NCBI RefSeq assembly: GCF_029867415.1
Contig: NC_081185.1
Location: 30,952,245 to 31,016,244, forward strand
Origin: Vicia villosa
Lineage: Eukaryota > Streptophyta > Magnoliopsida > Fabales > Fabaceae
Reading direction: 5' to 3'
Length of the DNA: 64,000 nucleotides
Below, in pieces: positions 23,773-36,010 of this stretch. The notes under the pieces were generated by a model. It did no database searches. It was not told where the DNA came from and saw only the letters and a program-made list of their open reading frames with translations. The translations under genes and the position numbers were made by a program. Positions within the stretch are counted from its first letter, which is position 1. Each line of letters begins with the position of its first letter.

Positions 23773-24450
23773 TGTAACATCCCATTTTTAATGTTAATTA
23801 TTTGGTTATTTGTTTATTTTATTAATTATTATTTGGTATGATAATTAATTAAATATATTTTTTGTGGCATATTTGTGATAATTGTGTTTTGGGTTAATAA
23901 GAGAGAAAATGAGAAAATAATGATTTAGCCTTAATGTTGGGTTAGTATTAGAAATAAGGGGGGGGGTTATTTTTAAGCCCATTTAGAATATGAAAGATAG
24001 TAAGGGTTTTCACAAAATAAGAAAAAGGAGAAAAGATAATGAGAGAAGTGAAGGAAGAATGAAGAGAAGAGAAAACAAAGGGAGAAAGAAGAGAAAGCTA
24101 ACCTAGGGAAGAAATCACCAAGGTAAGAGTGGGATTTCTTGATTATGGGTTTTTATAATGATGTTGCAATGATTAGAAACATGAAGGATTTGAGGTTTTA
24201 TGAAATCTTATTTAACATGTTAGGGTTTGCTTGAAATGTCATAATATTGATGATTGAAACATATTTGAGTGCTAATGCTTGTTATTATTTGTTATATGTA
24301 TGATATAATGTTGTTATTTCATGGGATTTTTAATTGTTCACCATTTTCATGAATTTTAATTCTTGAGGTTTGAAAATTAGGTGATGAAATCAATGTCATA
24401 TAATTGTGTTTTTATAATACTAAATGGTTCTATATGATATGTATATGATA
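23773..24450 (+). repeat. Truncated 3' LTR of chromovirus copy 1
   Basis: It starts TGTAACATCCCA directly after the purine stretch AGTGGGAGAGAGT. It resembles the first part of the LTR at 25271 (ATTATTTGGTATGATAATTAATT and purine-rich leader), but breaks off near 24450 before any TGTTACA end. A run of nine G lies at about 23959. Confidence 0.7.
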
Positions 24451-24683
24451 TTGTTCCTGTAGAACACTTTTGATTACCTCTCAGAAGAAGATTCCGACAA
24501 GGCCACACAAGAGTTTGTAGTGTATTACTTTAGGGATTTGAGCAGTACAAGTGATGCAAGCTCAAGATAAAATGCGTATTGCTTATCCCTTGGTCGGGAG
24601 CCCTATTTATAGTCGTTAGAGCCATAATTACTGTCATTGCTGGAGCCATAAAATGCGTCTTTCTTATCCCTTGGTCAGGAGCC
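24451..24683. repeat. Filler between the two chromovirus fragments, with 81-bp spaced direct repeat
   Basis: Not chromovirus-like. The block ATAAAATGCGT...CTTATCCCTTGGTC occurs at 24567 and again at 24648 with small differences. Origin unknown. Confidence 0.6.
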
Positions 24684-25220
24684 CGATTGTTTGTTTGCAT
24701 GGTATTCCGTCGTGTATTTTTTTGGATAGAGATCCGAGGTTTACTTCGAGATTTTGGGAAGGTTTGCAGAGTGCTTTGGGATAAGAGGAGGAAAGCACTT
24801 GAGTTCGAGAAGGATGAACATGTGTTTCTTCGGGTTACGCCGATGGCGGGTGTTGGTAGGGCTTTGAAATCGCGTAAGTTGACGCCGCATTTTATTGGTC
24901 CGTATCAGATTTCCGAGAGAGTAGGTGAATTGGCATATCAGATTGCATTGCCGCCGTCACTTTCTAATTTGCATGATGTGTTCCATTTGTCTCAATTGAG
25001 GAGGTACATTGCGGATCCATCGCATGTTGTTCAATTAGATGATGTTCAAGTAAGGGACAACTTGACGGTTGATACATCACCTATGCGAATTGAGGATCAA
25101 GAGATGAAGAGGCTTCGTGGCAAGGAAATTGCTTTGGTGAAAGTAATTTGGGGTGGAGTGGCCGATGGCAACATTATTTGGGAACTCGAGGATAAGATGA
25201 AGGAATCGTATCCGGAGTAG
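24684..25220 (+). pseudogene. Chromovirus integrase/chromodomain, deleted copy 2
   Basis: An integrase-core piece (CLHGIPS..., [19 protein letters not shown]) is joined at about 24780 to the integrase C-terminus ([19 protein letters not shown]). About 350 bases are missing relative to copy 1 and the frame changes at the junction. The C-terminal half is open and ends in a chromodomain (MRIEDQEMKRLRGKEIALVK...IIWELEDKM) before TAG at 25218-25220. Copy 1 and copy 2 are clearly diverged, so they are two insertions or an old duplication. Confidence 0.8.
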
Positions 25221-25270
25221 TTCGTTTGAGGTAGTTTTCGAGGAAGAAAATCTTTTAAGTGGAGGAGAGT

Positions 25271-27390
25271 TGTAACATCCCGATTTTATTATCTATTTTA
25301 TTATTTGTTAATTTGGTTTTTTTATTAATTATTTATTTTATTTAATTATTTGGTGTGATATTTATTTAATTTGAGTTGTGCTGATTAGATTAATTGGACT
25401 ATTAGTAAATATTATAAGATAATATGTTGTGGGCCTAATTAAATTAGAAAGAGTAGTTGGGTGGGTTAAGCCCAATATCACAGTTAGAGTTAATAGAGAA
25501 TTGTGAGAGAAACCTAATTACAAGAAAAGAGTGAAAGATAGAAAGAAGAGAAAAGAGGCAAGAGAGAAAGAACATAGAAGAAAGGAGGAGATGATTGTAG
25601 ATTCTTGAAGAGGGTGGATTAAAATCAAGAGGTAAGGGTTAGCATCTAAATTATTATAGGTTTATATGATTGGGTAATGTTGTGTGTATGCTTTGTGTAT
25701 GATCTCTTATTTTCTCAATTTCATAGATTTGGAAAATGTTAGGGTTTATGTTGAATTCATGGGATTTGTGCTATTAATCATGTTTGATGATGTTTGTATG
25801 TGAACTCATGATTAGAAACATGTTTAGGAACCTTTTATGTGTGTTAAATTATGGTTTGGATGAGCTTTGATTGGCAAAAATCAGATTTAGGTTGGTATTG
25901 AAAGTGCTGAAAACGCATAGAATTTTGCTGTCTGGTGTCATCCGCCGGGCGAGCACCAGGCGAGCGAGCTCCGGGCGAGCAGCGGGCGAGTGAGATTTTT
26001 TATGGCCCAGCTACTGACTTGGAGCGGCGGGCGAAGGATTTCTTCCGCCGGGCGAAAATGCCCTATTTTGTGAAAATTAAAATGTTCATAACTTTTGATT
26101 CGTAACTCCGTTTTATGCGTCGTTCGAAGCATTAGGAAACTAATGTAATTATCTATATGATAGGATATAATTGATTGGCACTTTATTGATTAATTATGAT
26201 GTTTTTGTGTGAAATAACATGTAATTATCTTTATGTGCGTTATGTTTTTGTATGTGTTGAATAACAATTGTTGACATGATATGTGGTAAGATATTCATGA
26301 TGTTTGTGATTGAATATATGATAGTTGTTGTGCTTTGATGTAATTGTTATTTGGTATGTGAATCTTGTACAATTGGTGAATAATTTGATGTATGAATTAT
26401 TGTGGTATGCGGTATGTTAAGATTTGTTTGGATAATCTTAATTGCATATGTGTTGAGATAATTGTACATGCAATCATGGTTGGATTTGAAATATAGGAGG
26501 TGAAAATTTGGGTTCACATTTGTTGGCTTTTAAACATAGGCGGTGAAACTTTGGGTTCACAATTGTCGCTTTGGTCTTGTCCGGATCGGAAGCGTGACTT
26601 GGATTCTAGATATTGAATCGTAAAGCGGTGAAAAATTGGGTTCACATGGTACCACATGTATTGAGTCACATTGGTTATATTCGAGTCACATTGTGTGCTA
26701 TGTGATTGTTTTGTATATATGTGATTGCTTTGTGTGATATGTGACATATGGTATATGTATTGCTTATTTTGAGAATAGTGATGAATTGGTGAAATGTGTT
26801 CTTGTTATGTTTTGCATTTACCATTATTATGTTTATCTATAATAATTTAAATTCTCACCCTTCTGTTCGAATGATGTTCATCGTGACATCGTGCAGGTTC
26901 AGACGAGTAGTGAGCTTTTCCGAGAATTTAGCCGAGGAGCTTCTGAGTTGTTGTTTGGTTAGGTAGCGAGTCATATGCTCTGATCATGTAACACTTGGGG
27001 GGATTTTATTTGAACTTGTGCTTATGTTATTGTTATATTGTTTTGTATTATGATACGTTAATTTGAATATGTTGATAGAGGCCATGATGCCTAGATTTTG
27101 GATTTTGTATTAGCATAATGGAATATGTTATTTTGAGTTTGGTAGATGAATATAGTATGGGATATATTCATTGAAATTGTTTGGTAGCAATTCTAATTCC
27201 GCGTGCGATATGCATAATATATGGAAGCATGAAGTATTCAACTGTGTTACAAGATGATTAATGCATATTTGGTATGTTTGTTTTGGGTTTTCATTGCGGT
27301 GAAAATAACATGTGACGCCCTTTTTGTTTTATGCATGTTAATAATATGTGAATACTTGTCATATTTGGGGTTTAGAAAAGAGGTGTTACA
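25271..27390 (+). repeat. Complete 3' LTR (2120 bp) of the chromovirus
   Basis: Starts TGTAACATCCCG after the purine tract AGTGGAGGAGAGT and ends GAGGTGTTACA. The 7-bp termini TGTAACA/TGTTACA are perfect inverted repeats. It has a GC-rich island (25935-26060) with repeated CGGGCGA, followed by CGTAACTCCG and CGTTCGAAGC, and several GTGAAA...TTGGGTTCACA blocks between 26480 and 26650. Confidence 0.85.
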
Positions 27391-28106
27391 AGACACACCT
27401 CAAATCTCCAAGTCACCCTCTCACTTGAAACTTAAAAAATTGGTCATTTGCACAAGCATAGCCATTTTAAGTTCTAAACATTCTGAGTGTCAAAGAACCT
27501 TTGAGGTACCTTCTAAACATCATTTGGAAGCTATCTATCACATTCATCACCCTCAGAAACACCTCCAATCCAAAATCATCACCAAACCTCCATTAAAGAG
27601 CATCTTTGAATCTTAAACACAAATATTTCATTTTGCTCAAGCAGTATCCAAATTACCAGTTGAGATACCTTATATATATATATATCATATAGAAGCTACC
27701 CAAGCCATTAATCCACATCTGTAACACTTGGAACATAGTTTCTCATTTTTAAATTTTCTATTGTGCAGGTATTATTGGGTTAACACTTCCAGGCTTGCTC
27801 AAGCTCAAGTAGGCATTTCAAAAGCTTCACTAAGTTTCCAGGAAGCTATCCAGGTCATTAATACAATTATGTAGCACCTCTAAGTTCATTTTCGATTCCC
27901 AGCTTCAAGAGGTAAAACCTTAAACTTGAACTCATTGATAGAGGTACCATTTTGATTAAAACTCGATACCATTGTGCTTAGAATTGTTTAAGGATCAAAA
28001 GCTCTTTGGTTTCATTCATTTATTCACAATGTAGATCATTTAATTTCATTTTGATAAATTAGGGTTCTTATTTTTTTCTGAGAAATTCATGTGCCACAGT
28101 TAAAAT
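27391..28106. other. Non-coding flank between chromovirus LTR and copia element
   Basis: No gene is supported. The frame at 27254-27616 crosses the LTR edge and has no domain. Likely part of an older retroelement LTR that continues after the copia insertion at 33126. Confidence 0.4.
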
Positions 28107-28111
28107 AAATT

Positions 28112-28602
28112 TGTGAGATATTGGATCGAACTCTAGTATTGTCGAAGGGTAGCTTCTTGGTTCGACAGTTCGACAGAGTTAAGCATGAAGTCGAAGGATT
28201 GTTCACATGCTGGTGTCGAAGTGTGCATGCTGTAGTCGAAGATGGGTCTAGCATGCAGATGTCGAAGATGCTAGGGTTGTTAGCATGTTAAATTAGGTTT
28301 TAGTGTTTAAACCCTAATTTGTTAAGTTAGCTTGTTTATTAAGTTGGCTTGTGTAATGGGCCTTGCTGAAAAAGCCCATTAGTTAGTATGTTAGGTTTTA
28401 TTATAAATAGCATACTAGTCTCTCATCATTGCTAAGCTGCAACTCCTAATTTAGGGTGAGAGAGGTTATTTGTTATTCTTGTAAACTTGTAATCTTGTTT
28501 TAAGAGAAAGTGAAAGAATAGCAGTTATAACCAATTCTTGTGTTCTTCTTATCCTCTCTAATTCCCTATTATACTTTGTTATTGGTATCGTTTTTCACAA
28601 CA
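28112..28602 (+). repeat. 5' LTR of the copia element
   Basis: TGTGAGATATTGG...TTTTTCACAACA, with TATA box TATAAATA at 28402-28409. It is rich in GTCGAAG words. Confidence 0.95.
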
Positions 28603-28627
28603 AATTGGTGCGGTGAGCGTGGAGAAG

Positions 28628-31600
28628 ATGCCTTCAACAAAGTATGAGATTGAAAAGTTCACTGGAGTGAATGATTTCGGTCTGTGGCGCTTGAAGATGA
28701 AAGCCCTACTGGTTCAGCAGGGTTGTTTGGAAGCGTTGAAGGGAAAGGCAGCCATGAATGCTGCATTAACGGCAGCGGAGAAGACAACTATGATCGAGAA
28801 AGCACACAGCGCAATTCTGTTGAGCCTTGGTGATAAGGTTCTACGACAGGTATCAAAGGAGACGACGGCATCAGGGTTATGGGCGAAACTTGAAAGTTTG
28901 TATATGACCAAATCGCTGGTAAATCGACTCTACCTGAAGCAGGCTTTGTATTCATTCAAGATGGTTGAAGACAAAGTGTTGGCTGAGCAGTTGGATATGT
29001 TCAACAAGCTGATTCTTGATCTTGAAAATATCGATGTAAAGATTGATGATGAAGATCAAGCGCTGTTACTATTGTGCGCTTTGCCTCGATCACATGCTCA
29101 CTTCAAAGAAACTCTCTTGTATGGAAGGGAGTCCCTGACCTTTGAAGAAGTTCAATCAGCCCTATATTCAAAGGACCTGAACGAACGAAAGGAGCATAAA
29201 CCTTCGACTGTTGGTGAAGGTTTGGCCGTTAAAGGAAAATTCTTGCGAAAGAATGGTAAGTTCGACAAGAAGGGCAAAAGCCAGTCGAAGTCTTACAATG
29301 GCGAAGCATCTGGCATTCGATGCTATCATTGTAAGAAGGAGGGTCACACAAGAAAGGTGTGCCCTGAACGCCTGAAAGATCATGGAGGTAAGGATAATGG
29401 CAATGCAACCATTGTTCAAGATGATTTCGAATCATCTGATGTTCTTGTGGTTTCAAGCAGTGACTCTAAGAAGGAGTGGATTATGGATTCAGGTTGCACT
29501 TGGCACATGACTCCAAACAAAGACTTGTTCGAGGAATTATGTGATCAAGATGGTGGATCAGTATTGCTGGGAAACAACAAGGCTTGCAAGATTGCAGGTG
29601 TTGGATCTGTGAGATTCAAGCTCCATGATGAGTCAATAAGGTTGTTGACTGAAGTCAGGTATGTTCCTGATTTGAAGAGAAATCTGCTTTCTCTTGGTGA
29701 ATTCGACAAGAAAGGATATGTTTTCCAAGGAGAGAAAAGTATCCTAAGAGTCATGAAGGGGTCGAAGGAAGTCTTGAGAGGCGTGAAGAAACAAGGCTTG
29801 TATACCCTTGAGGCTGAAGTTGTAAGTGGTTTGACAAATGTTGTATCCACGAAACCTTTGCCGAAGACAGAAATCTGGCACATGAGATTGGGCCATGTCA
29901 GTGAAAGGGGTCTGGTCGAATTAGGGAAACAAAATTTGCTTGGTGGAGACAAAGTCGAAAAGCTGAAGTTTTGTGAACCCTGTGTACTTGGAAAATCTTG
30001 CAGAGTGAAGTTCAACAAAGGCAAACAAAGAACACATGGATCCCTTGATTACATCCATGCTGATCTTTGGGGGCCTGCAAGGTGTGCATCACATTCAGGA
30101 GCAAGGTATTTTCTATCCATAGTAGATGATTATTCCAGAAAATTATGGGTATTCATCCAGAAGACTAAGGATGAAACTTTTGAGAATTTCAAAAGTTGGA
30201 AGACTCTGGTTGAAAATCAGACTGGCAGGAAGGTCAAGAGGTTGAAAACCGACAATGGCCTTGAATTTTGCAATGAGGCATTCGACAGTTTTTGTGCTGC
30301 CTTTGGTATTGCAAGGCACAGAACTACTGCAGGTACTCCACAGCAAAATGGTTTGGCTGAAAGATTTAATTGAACTATTTTGGAGAGAGTCAGATGCATG
30401 TTGACTAGTGCGGGGTTAACAAAGGTGTTCTGGGCGGAGGCTGTTTCGACAGCAACATATCTGATAAACAGATGTCCTTCGACAGCGTTAGATATGAAGA
30501 CACCTGAAGAAGTTTGGTCGGGACATCCACCAGATCTCGACAAACTGAGAGTATTTGGCTGCGTAGCCTATGCTCACATTAGGCAAGACAAGGTCGAACC
30601 TAGAGCTCTGAAATGCATGTTCATGGGATACCCTGAAGGAGTCAAAGCTTATAGGCTATGGTGCCTAGAGCCAGGTCACAGGAGGTGTATCACCAGTCGA
30701 GATGTAGTTTTCAATGAAGCTGAAATGGCTTTTAAGAAAACTGATGATGTTGGTCGAAGTACAGAAACATCTGACGAAGAGCTGGAACAGGTAGAGATTC
30801 CTGTTGAGGTGGAGCATGTTGATGCTGAATTGCATATCCCAGATGAAGTCGAAGAAGAAGCAGAAGATGCTGAAGTTGAGGAAACTGACGATGACTACCT
30901 ATTGTCGAGAGATAGGTCGAGAAGAGTCATCAAGCCACCTCAAAGACTTGGATATGCAGATCTTATAGCTTATGCCTTAATCTCTGCAAGTGAGGTTCTA
31001 GACGAAGAACCTAGAGACTATAAGGAAGTTATGAGGAGTCGAAATAAGACTGAATGGCTGAAGGCCATGGATGATGAGATGAAATCTCTTCATGATAATC
31101 ATACTTGGGAACTGATCAAGAAACCTGCTGGGGCAAGGTTAGTCAGCTGTAAATGGATTTTCAAAGTTAAGGAAGGAATTGAAGGAGTGACGTCGAAAAG
31201 ATACAAGGCAAGGTTAGTTGCAAGGGGTTTCACTCAGAAAGAAGGTGTCGACTTCAATGATGTGTTTTCTCCTGTTGTGAAGCATAGGTCCATTCGAATG
31301 TTGCTTGCCATGGTGGCACAGTTCGATCTTGAACTGGAACAGATGGATGTGAAGACTGCGTTCTTGTATGGTGATTTAGATGAAACGATCCTGATGAGGC
31401 AACCTGAAGGGTATGTCGAAAAGGGGAAGGAAGATTATGTGTGCAAGTTAAAGAGATCTTTGTATGGGCTGAAACAATCTCCTCGACAGTGGAATAGGAG
31501 ATTCGACAAGTTCATGGCACGCATAAGTTTCATTAGAAGTCAGTTCGACCACTGCGTTTACTTCAGATTTTGATCTGGTAATTCATTTGTTATTTTGTTG

Positions 31601-32587
31601 CTTTATGTGGATGATATTCTCATAGCAAGCAACAATGTTGAAGATGTGATGAGGGTGAAGGCTGAACTCAATAAGGAGTTCGATATGAAGGATCTGGGAG
31701 CTGCTTCCAGGATTCTTGGAATTGACATTCGAAGAGATAGAAAGAAGTCGAAGTTATGCCTATCTCAAGAGGCATATCTACGGAAGATTCTTGAAAAGTT
31801 TGGTATGTCGAATTCGAAGCCAGTTGTGACTCCAACAAACCCTCAATTCAAGCTGAGTATTGATCAGTGTCCCAGTACTGATGTCGAAAGAGCCTATATG
31901 AATAGCATCCCATATGCTAATATAGTTGGTTCTTTGATGTATGCTATGGTTTGTACTAGACCCGACATAGCATACGCAGTAAGTCTTGTAAGCAGGTACA
32001 TGGCGAATCCTGGAAAGGCTCACTGGCAAGCATTGAAGTGGATTTTAAGGTACATAAATGGGTCTCTGAATAGAGTCCTAATTTATGGTGGAGCCTTGGG
32101 TGAAGATAGTAAAGCAGTAATAGAAGGATATGTCAACTCTGATTATGCAGGTTGGATGGATTCCAGAAAATCTATTTCTGGATATGTTTTCACTATGTTT
32201 GGCACTGCAATTAGTTGGAAAGCAACACTTCAGAAGGTTGTTGCTCTATCAACCACTGAAGCGGAATATATTGCTCTAACTGAAGCTGTGAAAGAAGCAT
32301 TGTGGCTTGAAGGTTTTGCGAAGGAGCTGAAACTTCAAGGTCAAGGTATCACTGTTAAATGTGATAGTCAAAGTGCAATACACCTGTCGAAGAATTCAGC
32401 CTATCATGAGCGAACTAAGCACATTGATGTGAGGCTGCATTTTGTCAGAGGAGTAATCGAGCGTGGAGAAGTCCAAGTGCTGAAGGTTTCGACTGAAGAC
32501 AATGCTGCTGATATGATCACCAAGATATTGCCGAGTTGCAAGTTTTTCCACTGTATGCAGTTGATAAAGCTGCATGAAGAAAGCTAG
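28628..32587 (+). pseudogene. copia gag-pol polyprotein, single frame with two TGA stops
   Basis: ATG 28628 was chosen because the open frame upstream has only a GTG. One frame of 1319 codons runs to TAG 32585-32587 with TGA at 30371-30373 and 31571-31573. Domains in order: gag (KYEIEKFTGVNDFGLWRLKM), CCHC knuckle CYHCKKEGHTRKVC (about residue 232), protease WIMDSGC (Asp about 287), pre-integrase HMRLGH, integrase with D479, D542 and E578 (35 residues apart), RT with YVDDILIAS (993), RNase H (VNSDYAGW, STTEAEYIAL). The first TGA directly follows the integrase Glu region (AERFN-stop-TILERV); relatives have Arg there, so CGA to TGA is likely. The second lies just before the RT active site. With these stops the copy could not make full-length Pol unless they are read through. 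Confidence 0.93.
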
Positions 32588-32629
32588 TTTGTTCCTTGAC
32601 GTTGTAGAGTTAGGTCCAAGGTGGAGATT

Positions 32630-33120
32630 TGTGAGATATTGGATCGAACTCTAGTATTGTCGAAGGGTAGCTTCTTGGTTCGGCAGTTCGACAGAGTTAA
32701 GCATGAAGTCGAAGGATTGTTCACATGCTGGTGTCGAAGTGTGCATGCTGTAGTCGAAGATGGGTCTAGCATGCAGATGTCGAAGATGCTAGGGTTGTTA
32801 GCATGTTAAATTAGGTTTTAGTGTTTAAACCCTAATTTGTTAAGTTAGCTTGTTTATTAAGTTGGCTTGTGTAATGGGCCTTGCTGAAAAAGCCCATTAG
32901 TTAGTATGTTAGGTTTTATTATAAATAGCATACTAGTCTCTCATCATTGCTAAGCTGCAACTCCTAATTTAGGGTGAGAGAGGTTATTTGTTATTCTTGT
33001 AAACTTGTAATCTTGTTTTAAGAGAAAGTGAAAGAATAGCAGTTATAACCAATTCTTGTGTTCTTCTTATCCTCTCTAATTCCCTATTATACTTTGTTAT
33101 TGGTATCGTTTTTCACAACA
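32630..33120 (+). repeat. 3' LTR of the copia element
   Basis: Same length as the 5' LTR and one base different. It is preceded by the purine tract AAGGTGGAGATT. Confidence 0.95.
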
Positions 33121-33314
33121 AAATTGATGAAAGTTACATAGTTGAACTTGTCTTGCAAAATCTCACAAGTTTCATGATTGAATTTTTTAAAATGGTTAAG
33201 GTTTGATGATGTTGCATTTCCATAAATTATGAGTGTCGTGAGGTTGAAGATGAAGTCAAATTTGAATTTGTGACATGTCTTACCTTATTTACTTGCGCGC
33301 GTGTTTTGTTAACA

Positions 33315-33400
33315 GTTAGAGCGCATTGGCTTAATGGCTATGCTTTGAGTCTTTTACCTAAGGGGCGTGGGTTTAAACCTTGCTAGGACCAATTTTTTTT
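33315..33400 (+). mobile_element. tRNA-like pol III module, SINE relic
   Basis: A box TGGCTTAATGG (33327-33337), B box GGTTTAAACC (33370-33379) and a T8 run (33393-33400) that could end pol III transcription. The acceptor stem does not pair well, so a working tRNA gene is unlikely. Confidence 0.45.
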
Positions 33401-34103
33401 AGCACTATTTTATTTCACTTTTTCTCAACTTTGATAAATCATTAAGAAAAGCAAAATTAATCATTTTAATCTGATTTTTTTGTACTACTTATTTAACTTG
33501 TCTGTTTTGCTAATATATTTTAAAATCCCAAAAATATTATTTATTTAGTCATTTTAAAATTAAAACAAAAAAAAAGTCTTTTTATATGTTTTAAACCTTA
33601 AAAATCATTTTCTTTTAATATTTTTCACCAAGTAAACTCTTAATATTTTGTGTGAATCTCTTCTAGGGTTAGGTTAAAGTCACCTTGACCATACCATGTT
33701 CCTTTAAACCAGCTCTCTTTTAGGGTTTGATCTTTAAATCAATTTTAAATTCAATTAGGTTTAGGTGTGTTTCAAAACCCTAATGCAAAACCCTAGTTTA
33801 AAACCTTTGATCTTTAGCTTCACCATGTTAATATAACTTGTTTGCTTTGATCTCTCCTTGCTTGTGTACTTGTACATACTTGTTGATAATTTTTTCCTTG
33901 TACATTTGTGCTGTATTCATAGTATTATAATTGCATATATACATTGTTTACTAACCATATGCATGAGATATCCATCCATCATCCATCATATTCATTCATA
34001 CATGAAATGATTCAAAGGCATAAACATCCTTTTGCCCATCATCATTTGAGTTTACATTGATCCCTTTGTTATACTCATGTTTACTTTTGTGACACATGTT
34101 ATC

Positions 34104-34172
34104 ACACACACACATACACACACACACACACACACCACACACACACACACACACACAGACACACACACACAC
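34104..34172. repeat. CA/TG microsatellite, interrupted
   Basis: About 33 CA repeats with four single-base interruptions. Open frames across it are repeat artefacts. Confidence 0.9.
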
Positions 34173-34830
34173 TTGAAGTATCCATGATTGATTGCTTAAG
34201 TTGTTGAAATATCCAAAGGAATGAGAATGATATTGACTAAAATTGTCAAGGTATTCAATCTCTCTTCCAAACTCTTTATATTTGTGCTTAATATTGTTAA
34301 AGCTTTGCACCCACTTGTTTTTGAAAATGGTTTTGTATTGTTAAACTCAACCTTTTTAAATCAACCCTTGGTTTTGTATTGTTAAAGCTCAAGCAACTTC
34401 TTTTAAACCCTAGCCTTGTATTGTTAAAGCTCAACATCCAAAAAGATTTATCCACTTGACTCTTTTATTTTCCTTTTAAGAGGAACTACAAAAGCTCTGA
34501 CTTCCCTATCGCACTTAAGGGGTATGTAGGCCTAAGATGCGATATCTTATCGAGCTCACTTTAAAACCTTCTTTTCTCATCCTCCCACTCTATTTAAACA
34601 AAAAACACAAAGGCAGTTTTATAACAATGATAATACAATAAAAAGGTTCCTGTGGAGTACCATAGATGTGAGGGGTTCTTAAAACCTTCCCCTTGCATAA
34701 CAAACCCCCCGTACCCAAATCTCTGATAAGTTTATTAGTTTTGATTTTAAAAAACTTCTGTGGGTTTTATTTCGCTCTTTCTCCTATTTCCTTTGGAAAC
34801 AATAAAGTGCGGTGGCGAATCTGTTTAAAA

Positions 34831-36010
34831 CATATGAGCTAAGTCAATTCAATGGCTTCAGTCTCACAAATTTCACCGCTAGACAAACCAGGAAAAACTA
34901 TTTTTTACAAACTTGTAGTTATTTCCTGTCATTGGTGACAATTTTAGCTAATTCACACTGTAAAATAACATACATATGCCTAATGTCTGTATAAACCTTC
35001 ACCTAGATAATGCCTCTCTCTAAATAAACAGTATAAATTATGTAACAATAAGATTTCTCCAAACCATATTAGATACTAAAGATATCATATTCTCTTCTTA
35101 CCACAACTAAAGCATTTAACCCCTCAACCTATAATCTCAATAGTCAATTGATCATCAAGTAATCACACGTTTTCCATCAACCATAAAAAATAATGTATCA
35201 AGGAGGTTTGAAGATGAATCGTTACTCTCAGTCTCCTCAAAGAAACCATTGACGACATTTCCTCTTCTGGCTTTATGCTCTTTGATGACATAATCTTTTG
35301 TTTCCATGCAGTAATTTTGTTGACCTTACTTCGCTGGTCTTTCTGCCACAACAAATTTATTTCCATCACGAGATCTCTCAGCAAAACCTGCCAATACTGA
35401 CCAAAAAAGGGAACACGTTAGAAACTACAAGATGTAGTTCGGAAGGATTAGTTTACTTGACAAACTGCACTATTTGTGTTGAAAGCAAATGAATGGAATT
35501 AGAATGCCTAGTCCATAAAACTGTCTGAAATATAATATAATAAAAAAACGAGCACATACACAACAAAGGGAACCTACATCCACAAATGATGGACTATCAT
35601 TTAGCCCGACTTGCACTAGTTACAGAGTAATTTATGTTGAATGGCAATTGTTCCAAAACCAAGCCATAAGAACTCTGGAACTAGGGTAAACAACATTGTA
35701 TAAAAATGCTCAAACAAACACAAGAACACAAAGTTTGGGGACAAGTCGGGTTCATTGTGACATTTCTTGATGTTCTGTTGTAGGGGTATTATACAAACAC
35801 CTCCACTAAAACTCCCCACTGATTCACCTGCCACATATGATTGATCAATACACCTAATTAAGAAACTCATCAATTTTTAAAATTACAAGATCAAAACAAA
35901 GAAAAGGGTTAGGGTTACCCTTACCCAAGAAGCCCGATATTGATTTATGAACTGATCTTTGGATTTGGAATGATTCTCTAGAATAGAGAGAAGAGGAAGG
36001 GAGAAGACAC
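34831..36010. other. Unassigned stretch upstream of the ribosomal-protein fragment
   Basis: Minus-strand frames at 35163-35384 and 35616-35873 are open but show no domain I recognise. The text has the mixed composition of old gene or 3' UTR sequence rather than LTR. It may be decayed gene sequence joined to the fragment at 36011-36430; this is not supported enough to call. Confidence 0.3.

Larger units (their letters stand above)
28107..33125 (+). mobile_element. Full-length, very young Ty1/copia element (Tnt1/Tork-like)
   Basis: The target duplication AAATT lies at 28107-28111 and 33121-33125. LTRs are at 28112-28602 and 32630-33120, both 491 bp, and differ at one base by eye (A/G in TTGGTTCGACAG). 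The primer region follows the 5' LTR at 28603 and the purine tract AAGGTGGAGATT lies at 32618-32629. The internal region carries a single gag-pol frame closed by two TGA codons. One change in 491 bp means insertion in the very recent past at any usual plant rate. Confidence 0.95.
33126..34830 (+). repeat. Remnant of an Ogre/Tat-type LTR (3' part)
   Basis: Contains the block ACTACAAAAGCTCTGACTTCC...AAGGGGTATGTAGGC (34486-34530), the counterpart of GAACTACGTTGACTCTGATT...GAGATACGTAGGCA in LTRs B and C. Further on come GAGGGGTTCTTAAAACCTTCCCC, AACCCCCCGTACCC, and AATAAAGTGCGGTGGCGAATC at about 34800-34820. It has no preserved start and no coding region. The copia element is probably inserted in it. 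Confidence 0.55.

Noticed and set aside
24579..25220. Single 213-codon protein across the filler and chromovirus copy 2
   Set aside because: The first part reads filler DNA and integrase in the wrong frame. Only the part from about 24780 is true integrase/chromodomain.
33315..33400. Functional tRNA gene
   Set aside because: A and B boxes and a T run are there, but the acceptor and anticodon arms do not form a proper cloverleaf.
34812..35492. Possible gene in the unassigned stretch
   Set aside because: Open frames are short, without domains, and no consistent exon chain could be built.
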